NCBI GenBank assembly: GCA_038889235.1
Contig: JAWAHN010000001.1
Location: 964,499 to 1,028,498, forward strand
Direction: 5' to 3'
DNA: 64,000 nt
Source: Candidatus Jordarchaeales archaeon
GTDB taxonomy: Archaea > Asgardarchaeota > Jordiarchaeia > Jordiarchaeales > Freyrarchaeaceae
The notes under the pieces were generated by a model that ran no database searches, was not told the DNA's origin, and was given only the letters and a program-made list of their open reading frames with translations. Position 1 is the first letter of the stretch, and each line of letters begins with the position of its first letter. This document shows, piece by piece, positions 17,743 to 25,661 of this stretch. Position numbers and translations under genes: made by a program.

Positions 17743-18104
17743 CCAGCTGGGGAAACCCTCCCTTGTAGTGCTGCCTGGATTTTTTCCCTCATTTCCTCAA
17801 GCTGCTTTCTCGAGCGTTCCTCCTGCCTCTTAAGAGTCTTTATCCTAGTATCTATACTCACTCTCAGGTCCTCTAATTCTTCTTTAACCTTATTTAGGTC
17901 GGCCTTTACCAGCAGCGGTCCAACAATTTTGTAAACTGTCTCGTCCGGTTTAACATTTTCCAGTTCCTTAAGTGCTCTCTCCGTTTCCCTCAATTGTATT
18001 TCAAGCTGCGTACGCTGTGATATTAACAGCTCTAAACTCTGCTGAAGCTGTTGCATCCTAATTATTTGTTGTTGAATTTGGGGAGGAATCTCGCTTGCCG
18101 CTAT
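17739..18104 (-). CDS. pfdB: Prefoldin beta subunit, probable AUA start
   Basis: Subunit of the hexameric prefoldin chaperone. Two coiled-coil helices flank a beta hairpin around DETVYKIVGPLLVKAD. The first ATG (18056) would remove the family's start, which is encoded just upstream as IPPQIQQQIIRMQQLQQ. No ATG, GTG or TTG lies in frame there after the preceding stop, but ATA at 18102-18104 sits seven bases after AAAGGAGGGA. From that codon the protein is 121 residues, a normal length. I therefore place the start at the ATA; if this is wrong, the start is 18056. Confidence 0.82.
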   Translation of the reverse strand: MAASEIPPQIQQQIIRMQQLQQSLELLISQRTQLEIQLRETERALKELENVKPDETVYKIVGPLLVKADLNKVKEELEDLRVSIDTRIKTLKRQEERSRKQLEEMREKIQAALQGRVSPAG

Positions 18105-18105
18105 T

Positions 18106-18360
18106 TTAAGTCCCTCCTTTCACGAATTCACATATATCACATATCGCTTTTACCCATCTCAGGTACGCGTTAAGCGCAGCCCTAAACGCGATAATATCTT
18201 TTGCATCAATTTCGAATGTTATTTTACCATTATTCCTTTTTAACTTTCCTGTATACCTCTCACTTATAGACTCCTGCATTTCGGGAAGAATTGCCTTGAA
18301 AATTATATCTGAATGCTCAGTCTCCAACTCCACTAAAGACTTAATTCGCTTAATGTTCAA
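18106..18360 (-). CDS. pcc1: KEOPS complex subunit Pcc1
   Basis: 84 residues. Pcc1 is the dimerising subunit of KEOPS, which makes t6A37 in ANN-decoding tRNAs. The sequence shows the typical beta-alpha pattern: ILPEMQES, an acidic strand with GKITFEIDAKD, and a helix DIIAFRAALNAYLRWV, the most conserved part of the family. TTG start overlaps the Brix stop by four bases. This position between Brix and prefoldin beta is common in archaeal exosome-proteasome superoperons. Confidence 0.83.
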   Translation of the reverse strand: MNIKRIKSLVELETEHSDIIFKAILPEMQESISERYTGKLKRNNGKITFEIDAKDIIAFRAALNAYLRWVKAICDICEFVKGGT

Positions 18361-18878
18361 ATTCCCCCCATCCTAAGGACTCTAAACCTAATACGCGGTC
18401 CCACCTCTTCTCCATCTATTCTGAAGATCATAACGTTCTCCCCGTTTTTCGTGTCAACCTCCAAAATTACCTTCTTTTCCTGCTCTTCTCCGGTCTCACT
18501 TGACCCAAGCACTTTAGATAAAAAATCTGTCAGCTCCGGACATCTTTCGTTTCGTAAAACTTTAATTTCGCTTACTTTCTCTATTCTTTTTTTCCCGAAC
18601 TCTCTTTGAAGTTTTACTCCTTTTATTCTGAAGATTGCTAACGGTTCTCTGGCTCCAGCTATGTCTGCGCGGTAAAAAAGCATGTTCCCAGGATTGCCCT
18701 TCCAAGTTTCGACCACAACTGCATATGGGAGATTTCTTTGAGCTGCCTCGGCGAGCACCTCGTAAATATTCTTCTTTCCCCTATTTACTTTGACCGCCCC
18801 TGGAATTACTCGCTCAAGGTCTTTGCAAAAACTCCTAACTCTCCTAGTCGGCCGCCTAGATGTGGTTATTAGAATCAT
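18357..18878 (-). CDS. Brix-domain ribosome biogenesis protein (Imp4-like)
   Basis: 173 residues, a stand-alone Brix domain. It begins [20 protein letters not shown], close to the archaeal Imp4/Mil proteins, and contains [18 protein letters not shown] and [13 protein letters not shown]. Archaeal Brix proteins are thought to help rRNA folding. The ATG overlaps the eL43 stop (ATGA), with GGAAGAAG before it. It is part of the run from psmA to the ECF genes. Confidence 0.85.
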   Translation of the reverse strand: MILITTSRRPTRRVRSFCKDLERVIPGAVKVNRGKKNIYEVLAEAAQRNLPYAVVVETWKGNPGNMLFYRADIAGAREPLAIFRIKGVKLQREFGKKRIEKVSEIKVLRNERCPELTDFLSKVLGSSETGEEQEKKVILEVDTKNGENVMIFRIDGEEVGPRIRFRVLRMGGI

Positions 18879-19147
18879 GCTTCTTCCTGCATGCTTTCCA
18901 TTTTCCTACCTTTTTCTTTTCCTGTTTCGGTTATGGGAACATAGGCTCCTCCAGTAAAGGTGTACCCGCACTTTCTGCAAGTCCATATTCCTATAGAAAC
19001 ACGCTTAACCGCCTTAGTGTTACATCTAGGGCATTTGTGTTTTTGCTTCATTTGAACCTCTATTTTCTTCACTCTTTCCCTTATACGCAACCCATATCGT
19101 GCTCCAAACCTTCCCGTTGGTCCTACCTTCTTCGTTCTGCCCATCAT
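18875..19147 (-). CDS. rpl37ae: Ribosomal protein eL43 (L37Ae)
   Basis: 90 residues. It has the eL43 start [17 protein letters not shown], then a zinc finger [23 protein letters not shown] with two CxxC pairs, followed by FTGGAY, all characteristic. The C-terminal 20 residues are charged and variable. Two adjacent ATG codons (19147 and 19144) could start it. The RNA polymerase subunit P gene that often follows eL43 in archaea is absent from this position. Confidence 0.93.
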   Translation of the reverse strand: MMGRTKKVGPTGRFGARYGLRIRERVKKIEVQMKQKHKCPRCNTKAVKRVSIGIWTCRKCGYTFTGGAYVPITETGKEKGRKMESMQEEA

Positions 19148-19161
19148 TAATCAACTCCCTG

Positions 19162-19968
19162 TCACTTTTTTAACAACGGGGCAAAGTACTTTTCGCGTAC
19201 TTCTCTTCCTTTTCTAATCGCTATTTCTAGTGCTTCATTAATATCTTTCTCGCTCAGGAAGCCCTCCTCGCTTTTCTGGACAGCCACTATTCTGTCATCT
19301 TTATCTGTCACTATTGTCAACCGGCACTCCATGGCTCTCTCTTCGTCTAACATTGGGTCAAGCAAAATGTGTTCCCCGACTTTTCCGAATGTAACTGACA
19401 CAGGTAGGTCTCGTATCGGTAAAGTTTCCCGTTCATCTAAGAGTTTTACTTTTCCATCTTCCACTTCTACTTTAGGTATTGTGGTTGAAAGAAGAGCTGC
19501 GACTGCTGCGTAAGACGATGCGTCAAAAAGGTTTCCACTATCATCGAGAACGTAGAGATCTATGAAGAGTATCCAAACCTTCTCGCCGGGGATAATGCAA
19601 AGCTTCTCTAAGTCTACCATCTCCGACTCTCTTATCCCCCTATCAACAACCCGGGCTAGTTCTATGGCATCCTCCTGTGGGGGACCTATTTCAAAGAACG
19701 GTGAAGCTAATGGGACAAGTTCCGCGTTGCACGTGATAACGCCTTTGTTTGGTTCATCCGGGAAGGGGGCGCCGATCTCTGCTTTAATGCCTGCAATGAC
19801 TTTAGTCTCTCCCAAAGAAACCCTAGCCGATCCTTCAGCCTTTTTGATAAGCCCCGTCTCTATAGTTAGTGGCCTCATTTCGTCTAGTGTTCTTCCATCA
19901 GCTCTTCTTCCCTTACTAACTAGAGAGGTAACAAATCTTTTTTCTACCTCTGAAAGAATGTCATGCAT
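19162..19968 (-). CDS. rrp42: Exosome subunit Rrp42 (inactive RNase PH-like)
   Basis: 268 residues from the preferred ATG at 19968, which has GGAGGAAGCG upstream; the frame is open nine codons further. RNase PH fold: [31 protein letters not shown], and [19 protein letters not shown]. Rrp42 lacks catalytic residues but forms the ring with Rrp41 and helps bind RNA. It overlaps rrp41 by eight bases and is probably made in equal amounts. Confidence 0.92.
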   Translation of the reverse strand: MHDILSEVEKRFVTSLVSKGRRADGRTLDEMRPLTIETGLIKKAEGSARVSLGETKVIAGIKAEIGAPFPDEPNKGVITCNAELVPLASPFFEIGPPQEDAIELARVVDRGIRESEMVDLEKLCIIPGEKVWILFIDLYVLDDSGNLFDASSYAAVAALLSTTIPKVEVEDGKVKLLDERETLPIRDLPVSVTFGKVGEHILLDPMLDEERAMECRLTIVTDKDDRIVAVQKSEEGFLSEKDINEALEIAIRKGREVREKYFAPLLKK

Positions 19969-20740
19969 CTTCGCTTCCTCCTTCTTCTTCTCCAAGCTCT
20001 TTTCTTACTGCCACATACCTTTCCAATAGCGCTTGCCTCTGTAGTTTGTATATTTCCATGCACCCCTCAATTGCCAGTTTATACGCTTCAATAAATTCTT
20101 CTTTTGTCATGCGTCCATCCATTTGTAAAAGTGTAATATGTTTTTTCCTTGGCATAATAGCCAGCGGCATATCTGCTTCTCCTAGTTTGTCTTCGACGTC
20201 ATTGGGGTCTAAGACTAGTACTCCATTAACTTTACCAACAGCGCACGCTGTAACTAAGTCTCGCATCGGTATGCCCGCGTCTGCTAGTGCTAGAGACGCG
20301 GCCGTTATACTGGCGCACCTCGTTCCTCCATCTGCCTGGAGGACTTGAATGAAAACGTCTATGGTTGCTCTTGGGAAATTTTTGAGGAATATAGCTGGGG
20401 CTAATGCTCCCTTAATCACTTTTGACAATTCTAGTTCCCTTCTTGAAGGCGCAGGGCTTTTCCTTTCATCTACTGAAAATGTCGCCATTCTGTAGAAGCA
20501 TTGGAGAATAGCAGTATCTGGCCTGGCCAAATGTCTTGGGTGAAGCTCTCTCGGCCCATAAACAGCAACAAGTATTTTGTTATTCCCTTGTTCTATATAT
20601 GCTGATCCATCAGCTCTAGATAGGACCCCCACTTTAATTTTTATCGGCCTAAGCTCGCGTATGCCGCGTCCATCCACTCTGACTCCGTTCTTTAGGAGGT
20701 CCTCTCGAGAATACTTAACTCCTGCACTCAACAGCTCCAC
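19961..20740 (-). CDS. rrp41: Exosome subunit Rrp41 (catalytic RNase PH-like)
   Basis: 259 residues. Phosphorolytic 3'-5' exoribonuclease subunit of the archaeal exosome. Visible motifs are [27 protein letters not shown], the phosphate-site region [15 protein letters not shown] and the catalytic Asp in [12 protein letters not shown]. The tail after residue 235 is charged. Start is GTG at 20740 or TTG nine bases in, both close to GCGAGGTGG. Rrp4-Rrp41-Rrp42 order is the classic archaeal exosome cluster. Confidence 0.93.
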   Translation of the reverse strand: MELLSAGVKYSREDLLKNGVRVDGRGIRELRPIKIKVGVLSRADGSAYIEQGNNKILVAVYGPRELHPRHLARPDTAILQCFYRMATFSVDERKSPAPSRRELELSKVIKGALAPAIFLKNFPRATIDVFIQVLQADGGTRCASITAASLALADAGIPMRDLVTACAVGKVNGVLVLDPNDVEDKLGEADMPLAIMPRKKHITLLQMDGRMTKEEFIEAYKLAIEGCMEIYKLQRQALLERYVAVRKELGEEEGGSEDA

Positions 20741-20751
20741 CTCGCTAATTT

Positions 20752-21441
20752 TTATTGACTAACTTTTTTGGAAATTAACTCCCGTATTCTGTCAGTAAGC
20801 CCTGAAGTGTGCGCTTCTCTTTCTATTTGTCTTATTGCCTTTATGACCAATTCTTCCTTTTCCGGGTCCTCTCCGGAAATCCAAATCAACCCGTTTTGGC
20901 CTATCACTATTTGACATCCTGTCTGCTTTTTAATCATATTTATCATTGAACCTCGTTTCCCAATGAGCCTCGGTATCCTTGTTGGTGCCATTTTCACCAG
21001 TCTTCCTCCTTCAAGCTTCCTGAGTCCCTTTTCCTTCATGGTTAGCATCGGGGGCTGTGTTCTATCAAAAGCTAAAATTTTTGCAACTATTAAGTCTCCG
21101 ACATCATATATTCTGCGTAGGTCTGTCTTCGTCGGGTCAACCGGTTTTGGAATGTTCGTTGGATTAAGTACTGCCAGATAAGGTGCGAGAATATCGACAT
21201 CCCAGTAATTTAACTTAACATCAACTATTTTCCCTATGACTGTATCCCCCGGCTTAGGTATATAACCCCCCTCAAGTGGGACAACAGTTACGCTACTGTC
21301 CCTAATCTCAGCGAGCCCGACTACTGCTGAAAAAATCCTATCCCCCTCTTTAAATGTACCCTCACCTGGTTTGAAATTCTCTCCCTCTGCCAGCAATTCT
21401 CCCGGCAAAACGATTTGTCTCCTTTTGAAGTAGATACTCAA
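20752..21441 (-). CDS. rrp4: Exosome cap subunit Rrp4
   Basis: 229 residues, with the three-domain layout of Rrp4: N-terminal beta domain ([12 protein letters not shown]), S1 domain around [20 protein letters not shown], and a KH domain with [18 protein letters not shown] and GLIWISGED. It threads RNA into the Rrp41-Rrp42 ring. The start is TTG with GAGGAGGAGTAACGG directly upstream. Csl4 is not encoded in this window. Confidence 0.93.
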   Translation of the reverse strand: MSIYFKRRQIVLPGELLAEGENFKPGEGTFKEGDRIFSAVVGLAEIRDSSVTVVPLEGGYIPKPGDTVIGKIVDVKLNYWDVDILAPYLAVLNPTNIPKPVDPTKTDLRRIYDVGDLIVAKILAFDRTQPPMLTMKEKGLRKLEGGRLVKMAPTRIPRLIGKRGSMINMIKKQTGCQIVIGQNGLIWISGEDPEKEELVIKAIRQIEREAHTSGLTDRIRELISKKVSQ

Positions 21442-21515
21442 CCGTTACTCCTCCTCTTTAGTTTAAGTAAACTCGGTGCATTGAGCTCTTTCACATTATT
21501 TCTTTCTGAGGTTTT

Positions 21516-22235
21516 TCACAAGAATTTGACTTCTGCTTTACCCTTGGTTGCTGCATTAATAGCATTCAGTAGCTGTCCTTTTAATCCTCCTGGTACCTCT
21601 ATTAAAGCTATCCAGGAACCATCGGGTTGCCACTCATTTCTTACTATGTTTCCAAACTTTTCTAGAATACTGTATCCTTTCCCTGCATGTTCTGGCGGGA
21701 ATTTAACGGCCACCCTAAGCGTTTCCATCCTTATGGGAAGAACCCTCTGAAGTTGCTTAAGTACGTCCTTAACTTGTTCTTCTGCGCTCTTCCAAAGGTC
21801 TATATGAACTTTTGCTTCTTCCATAGCATTTTCGATACGTGTCGGAGGATGAGGAAGCCCTGTTTGTGGGTTAATGCATGTTTTAGCCAAAATTGCTACT
21901 ATTTTCTTTTTCTTCTGCTCTAAAAGTTCGCGACGTTGCTCTTGAGTTAACTGCAGTTCACCTTTTTTCAAAATTGTTTTTGCTACCTCAAAAATGTCTG
22001 TTGTACCAAATATGTTTTTTATGTCTTCTTCAGAAGCTCTCTCTCCCCTACGTGCGTTCTCGTATATCGTAAAGGTTTGAAGCACGTCTGCGGGCTCTAT
22101 GTTTTTTCCCGTTTTGTACTCCCAAGCCTTTTTAGCGTCAACTATTATTTCAAATGTTTTTCCCTCTTTTTCATACCTTACTATTGACACATTTTCTCCA
22201 AACTCTACTCTCTTTTCTCCCCTAATTTGGGACAT
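21516..22235 (-). CDS. sbds: SBDS ribosome maturation protein
   Basis: 239 residues, archaeal homologue of the Shwachman-Bodian-Diamond protein, which promotes 60S/50S maturation. The N-terminal FYSH domain is seen in VSIVRYEKEGKTFEI and VFEVAKTI-like segments (here DIFEVAKTILKKGELQLT), the middle helical domain in TCINPQTGLPHPPTRI, and the C-terminal ferredoxin-like domain in RVAVKFPPEHAGKGY. It lies between psmA and rrp4, the usual archaeal order. Confidence 0.93.
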   Translation of the reverse strand: MSQIRGEKRVEFGENVSIVRYEKEGKTFEIIVDAKKAWEYKTGKNIEPADVLQTFTIYENARRGERASEEDIKNIFGTTDIFEVAKTILKKGELQLTQEQRRELLEQKKKKIVAILAKTCINPQTGLPHPPTRIENAMEEAKVHIDLWKSAEEQVKDVLKQLQRVLPIRMETLRVAVKFPPEHAGKGYSILEKFGNIVRNEWQPDGSWIALIEVPGGLKGQLLNAINAATKGKAEVKFL

Positions 22236-22252
22236 AGGTGATCTTTCCTCTC

Positions 22253-22969
22253 CTATCTTAACATTCCAATATACTTTTGGACTTCTTCAGCTGATAGTTT
22301 GCGGAATTTTCTAGTTTTTACATCAACTATCGCTATTTCCACTCTTGTTGCGTCGAACTCTCCTTCAAGGACTGCTTTAAGAGCGGTCAGGGCCAGCTTA
22401 ATTCCTTCTTCTAAGTTTATATCTTTCTTGTACTCTTTCTCAAGGATCTCCTTCGCTTTTTGTGACCCTGCTCCTATCGCTGTAGCCCAATATCCCCAAT
22501 AGGTTCCTGAAGGATCTGTCATAAAAAGCTTAGGTCCTCCGTCGTCTACCCCTGCTATTAGGAAAGAAACTCCAAATGGTCTAACACCCGCGTGTTGCGT
22601 GTAAACTTGTTTTAGATCCCCGATGTATTTTGTTAAGCTTTCGACGCTAATCGGCTCATCATACGTTAATTTATTTACTTGCGCTTGTACGCGAGCTTGA
22701 TCTACAAGCACACGTGCGTCCGCAGTTAAGCCAGCTATAGCTGCTCCTATATGCTCATCTATTACAAATATTTTCTCCACACTTTCAGGATCCTGAAGTG
22801 ATAAAATTCTCTTTTCAACAGCTAGCACCACTCCATCTTTACATCTAACTCCTATTGCTGTGGTCCCTCTTCGGACAGCCTCAATAGCATACTCAACCTG
22901 GAATAACCTGCCATCTGGAGAGAATATAGTTATGGCGCGGTCATATCCTAAACCTGGCGCAGCGAACAT
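22253..22969 (-). CDS. psmA: Proteasome alpha subunit
   Basis: 238 residues. It carries the alpha-type signature YDRAITIFSPDGRLFQVEYA near the N-terminus, forming the H0 helix of the gate, then GTTAIGVRCKDGVVLA, and GVRPFGVSFLIAGVDDGGP. There is no beta-type propeptide or catalytic Thr. It is the first gene of the long minus-strand run ending with ecfT at 14093. A TATA-like A/T box lies 85-95 bases upstream. Confidence 0.95.
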   Translation of the reverse strand: MFAAPGLGYDRAITIFSPDGRLFQVEYAIEAVRRGTTAIGVRCKDGVVLAVEKRILSLQDPESVEKIFVIDEHIGAAIAGLTADARVLVDQARVQAQVNKLTYDEPISVESLTKYIGDLKQVYTQHAGVRPFGVSFLIAGVDDGGPKLFMTDPSGTYWGYWATAIGAGSQKAKEILEKEYKKDINLEEGIKLALTALKAVLEGEFDATRVEIAIVDVKTRKFRKLSAEEVQKYIGMLR

Positions 22970-23052
22970 TGCTGCAAAAGCCCCCTTTACATACTTCTAA
23001 TAGTTCTTTGAAGTGTGCCGTCTCACTCTTGTTCCTAGAAAACTCAAAGAGC

Positions 23053-23064
23053 TTTATTTATTTT
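23053..23064 (-). promoter_or_regulatory. TATA-like box upstream of psmA superoperon
   Basis: Read on the minus strand this is AAAATAAATAAA, about 85 bases before the psmA ATG and clear of the divergent archaemetzincin end. It is the only strong A/T box in the 118-base gap and would suit the promoter of the psmA-to-ecfT run. No transcript data support it. Confidence 0.35.
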
Positions 23065-23087
23065 TCTACTTATTCTTAAAGTACGCA

Positions 23088-23639
23088 TTATATGAGATAT
23101 TTTTTCATTTCTTCAATTAATTTTCTTTTGCAGGTACGACAGAAATCCTCTCTTTTAATGTCTGTCTCTAATACGCTGTTTGAGAAATGCATGACGCAAC
23201 TGCTTTCTGGACAATGTTCCAGGGAAAATGTGTGCCCCAACTCGTGGACTGCCTCCTTTATTATCCTCTCAAAAAACTTCTTCTCATTGGTAGGCTCTCC
23301 ATAGAACTCTGGCCTAAGCCTGTTTAGTGAAATTAAGGCTGCTGTGCCGTTGTACTCCGCTACTCCAAAGACGAAATTCAGCTCTGGAACGTATAAGTCT
23401 ACTGCCGTTACTCCGAGCACCCGGAAACTCTTCCTTCCTTTAAGTTTATTGAGAATTTTTTCTGCATTATATTGTCTTCTTTGATGGTTATATGCGAAAT
23501 TTATATCAATGGAAATAGGCTCATCTTTAACTACGGCGAATTTTAGCCAAGGAAATATTCGTGGTAGCTCGTTAGCAAGTTTAATCACTTTTCCCATAAA
23601 GATTAATGGTAATTCTATTGGTAAAATCTCTACTTCCAT
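23088..23639 (-). CDS. amzA: Archaemetzincin, zinc metalloprotease
   Basis: 183 residues. The extended zinc site HELGHTFSLEHC near residue 138 is followed by the second zinc cluster SSCVMHFSN and FCRTCKRKL, all diagnostic of archaemetzincins. The substrate is unknown, although a peptidase role is assumed for the family. In that site the usual HExxHxxGxxH has Ser in place of Gly (HELGHTFSLEH). It stands alone between psmA and a divergent membrane protein gene. Confidence 0.9.
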   Translation of the reverse strand: MEVEILPIELPLIFMGKVIKLANELPRIFPWLKFAVVKDEPISIDINFAYNHQRRQYNAEKILNKLKGRKSFRVLGVTAVDLYVPELNFVFGVAEYNGTAALISLNRLRPEFYGEPTNEKKFFERIIKEAVHELGHTFSLEHCPESSCVMHFSNSVLETDIKREDFCRTCKRKLIEEMKKYLI

Positions 23640-23722
23640 CGAATCTCCTCCTAGTGTTTCCTTTTTATACTCTAGTGGAAATCTCCAATTAGAACACTAC
23701 GTAATGAAGAAGGCGGTAAGTC

Positions 23723-24058
23723 ATGAATCGTCTTAACTGGAAAATAATCAGTTCTTTACTTATAATGGTTTTCTCTTTCTACACTCAGATTCCCGCAACA
23801 ATGTACTCGCTTACCGCTTTATCTTATATCCCTACCAGTCCCGTAGCAGTTTCAATGGTATTATTATGGGCCTTTCTTTCTATCTTAATATCCTTTTCAT
23901 TCAATTGGGTTACCCTGGCCATTTCCTCATCGATTTTTATGGCGTCATTGCCCTTACTATCAGTTATTGGTAGTGAGGTGGCAAAAAATCTCCTTTATCC
24001 ATGCGTTACGTTAACTTTCGTTGCACTCGTCCTAAGAATTATAGCAAATCTCTTCTAA
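23723..24058 (+). CDS. Small membrane protein, unknown
   Basis: 111 residues with four predicted hydrophobic helices: about residues 8-30, 40-58, 62-82 and 92-110. ATG start with GAAGGCGGTAAG upstream, a usable ribosome site. No motif, Cys pair or charged active-site residue is evident. It is divergent from amzA and followed by the minus-strand tRNA-Ser(TGA). I do not recognise a family. Confidence 0.55.
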   Translation: MNRLNWKIISSLLIMVFSFYTQIPATMYSLTALSYIPTSPVAVSMVLLWAFLSILISFSFNWVTLAISSSIFMASLPLLSVIGSEVAKNLLYPCVTLTFVALVLRIIANLF

Positions 24059-24146
24059 GGAAATCTAAGCTTCCAAAAAAACTATAGTTAGCGCGGGGGG
24101 CGGGATTCGAACCCGCGCTCCCCAACGGGGAACTGGCTCTCAAGGC

Positions 24147-24177
24147 TTTCGCTCGGACTCCTTTAAAGGAATCCAAT
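24147..24177 (-). other. BHB intron in tRNA-Ser(TGA) anticodon stem, 31 nt
   Basis: On the minus strand the exon side is GCGC-TG and the intron begins ATTGGATTCC. The inner stem TTGGATTCC/GGAGTCCGA has loop TTTAAA. The central helix is GCGC/GCGA, three pairs plus an outer G-A. Cuts after the second base of bulges TGA and AAG join CTG to GCC and restore the 5-bp anticodon stem. Confidence 0.82.
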
Positions 24178-24186
24178 CAGCGCCGT

Positions 24187-24198
24187 TTTACGTTCGCG
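24187..24198 (-). other. Possible 12-nt minimal intron in tRNA-Ser(TGA) D loop
   Basis: The D arm has 12 surplus bases. Using the same cut rule, a central helix AGCG/CGTA (G-C, C-G, G-U, outer A-A mismatch) and a bare loop GCGAA would release 12 bases and leave a 15-base D arm. This is a bulge-helix-loop rather than a full BHB, so it is less certain; an expanded D loop is the alternative. Confidence 0.5.
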
Positions 24199-24335
24199 TC
24201 CGCTTGGCTACCCCCGCACGTTTCGGAAATAACTTGTTGACTTTCAGTATTCTATTTTTCCTCCCTCTCCTTAAAAACTTTAATTGTTTTCGTAAGTATT
24301 CTCTTTTGTCAAAGGGAGACTGTGCACCTAGAACA

Positions 24336-24348
24336 CATATTTAAATGC
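24336..24348 (+). promoter_or_regulatory. TATA-like box upstream of elf1
   Basis: CATATTTAAATGC lies 84 bases before the elf1 TTG in the 214-base gap after the tRNA gene. It matches the archaeal TTTAWA-type box. The rest of this gap holds no gene I can recognise. Confidence 0.4.
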
Positions 24349-24431
24349 TTCTTTCCAAAAATTAGTTTCGTGGAAGCTTATGTGTTCCCCGTCGTAACTT
24401 TTACACTTAACACAGAGAGGAGGTGCAATGT

Positions 24432-24674
24432 TTGGGGCGTAGAAAAAGCAAGAAGATCATTAAACGACCAAAGAAAACAATTCCAAAAGTCTTTCAGTGT
24501 CCCGTATGCGGCGAGAAAAGTGTTGTTGTCGATATGAGGAAAGATGAAGGAGTGGCATTTGTCAGCTGTGGCTCCTGTGGAAGGAGGGAAGCGGTTCCGA
24601 TATCTAAGCTTTCCGAGCCCGTTGATGCATACAGCGCATTTGTCGATATCTGCTCCCAGTCACAAGGGACTTAA
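24432..24674 (+). CDS. elf1: Elf1-like transcription elongation factor
   Basis: 80 residues, archaeal homologue of eukaryotic elongation factor Elf1. The N-terminus is a basic tail (GRRKSKKIIKRPKK), followed by a zinc ribbon with CPVCGEK and CGSCGRRE and the family's PISKLSEPVDAYSAFVD helix. I place the start at TTG 24432, six bases after AGGAGGTG; a GTG nine bases upstream overlaps that site and is less likely. In eukaryotes it travels with RNA polymerase II through nucleosomes; in archaea the role is inferred. Confidence 0.87.
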   Translation: MGRRKSKKIIKRPKKTIPKVFQCPVCGEKSVVVDMRKDEGVAFVSCGSCGRREAVPISKLSEPVDAYSAFVDICSQSQGT

Positions 24675-24679
24675 ACTGG

Positions 24680-25612
24680 TTAGAAGAATACTAGGTACAA
24701 AATGAAGCCAGCAAGCCCTCCTACAGCCGTTGAAATTAAGTTTACTATGTTGTTGTCTATTGCAAGCCACCCTTTCAAATATGTTGTTGTTTCCCCGCAG
24801 TGTTTCTCTTTTTCCGTTATTTTTCCGCATACGTTGCACCTGAAAAGCGATTGCAAAGTTGCTCCCATTAAGCTGTCAATGGTGCTTCCTATAAATCCTG
24901 CCAAAATGCCTATTGCGACGAGCTTTATCCAAGTAGGTACACCTACTCCAAAGTACTCTAGTATTCTAATCAAGATACCGTTAATCCCACTAACAGCACT
25001 TATAATGTTAAGTTGATGAAGTACCGCAGCAATGCCTCCTATAGTAAGCCCACTTAGCAGTATTGCAAGTTCTCCTAGTGGGGATACTCCTCCGGAAGTT
25101 CCTGGGGGAACTTTTTTGAATGGATTAGTTATTAAGCGTGGTTCTCTTGGATAAAGAAGTCCTATTTCTGTTGCAAGTGTGTCCGCCATCGCTGTGGCTA
25201 CAGTACCAATAAAGCCTGCCAGGAATATGTCGAAGCTACCCAATGGGAAAGCCATTAAACATGCTCCTTCCATTAAGGCGAGAAAGGATGCCACACCGCC
25301 ATTAGCAAACACATTGGTCCATGCACGTGCTCCTCCCTTCTCTTGGGCAGCTTCAAGAAGCCTCTTCTTCTCATACTTGTATTTTGTGAAAATTGCTGCA
25401 ACGATGTGGAATGTCATTATCATGATAAACCATGTCCAATTCGTGAAAAACCATATGGTTAAACCGACAATTAATCCTGCAAGGAGCCCTGACAGATCAA
25501 CAGCTTTAGCTTTCACAGATGCTAATCCCAGTCCGCCTATTATGATGAGTCCAATCACAGCGTTAACAATTTCCCCAATTGTCAAACCATGGATCCAAGT
25601 GAATTCAAACAC
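24680..25612 (-). CDS. DUF92 integral membrane protein
   Basis: 310 residues with about eight membrane helices. The DUF92 (COG1836) signature is clear: MADTLATEIGLLYPREPRLIT followed by VPPGTSGGVSPLGE, residues that in plant VTE6 relatives belong to phytyl-phosphate kinase. Between the last helices lies a small cytoplasmic Cys/His ribbon (CNVCGKITEKEKHC). A prenyl-phosphate kinase-like role in isoprenoid salvage is possible but unproven for archaea. It converges on elf1 with five bases between. Confidence 0.78.
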   Translation of the reverse strand: MFEFTWIHGLTIGEIVNAVIGLIIIGGLGLASVKAKAVDLSGLLAGLIVGLTIWFFTNWTWFIMIMTFHIVAAIFTKYKYEKKRLLEAAQEKGGARAWTNVFANGGVASFLALMEGACLMAFPLGSFDIFLAGFIGTVATAMADTLATEIGLLYPREPRLITNPFKKVPPGTSGGVSPLGELAILLSGLTIGGIAAVLHQLNIISAVSGINGILIRILEYFGVGVPTWIKLVAIGILAGFIGSTIDSLMGATLQSLFRCNVCGKITEKEKHCGETTTYLKGWLAIDNNIVNLISTAVGGLAGFILYLVFF

Positions 25613-25661
25613 TTTTTCCCCTCCAGGAAAATGCTAAGCAGATAAACGTCTGACAAGGGTA

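Larger units (their letters stand above)
24092..24217 (-). tRNA. tRNA-Ser(TGA) with two putative introns
   Basis: Class II tRNA. Acceptor GCGGGGG/CCCCCGC, discriminator G73, no encoded CCA. T arm is GCGGG-TTCGAAT-CCCGC, and the long variable arm is TCCCC-GTT-GGGGA. The anticodon loop CTTGAGA gives anticodon TGA (24140-24142). The anticodon stem CTGGC/GCCAG forms only after a 31-base intron between positions 29 and 30 is removed. The D arm is 27 bases instead of the 15 seen in the sister tRNA-Ser(CGA); a 12-base intron would explain this. The mature length would be 83 before CCA addition. Confidence 0.88.
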
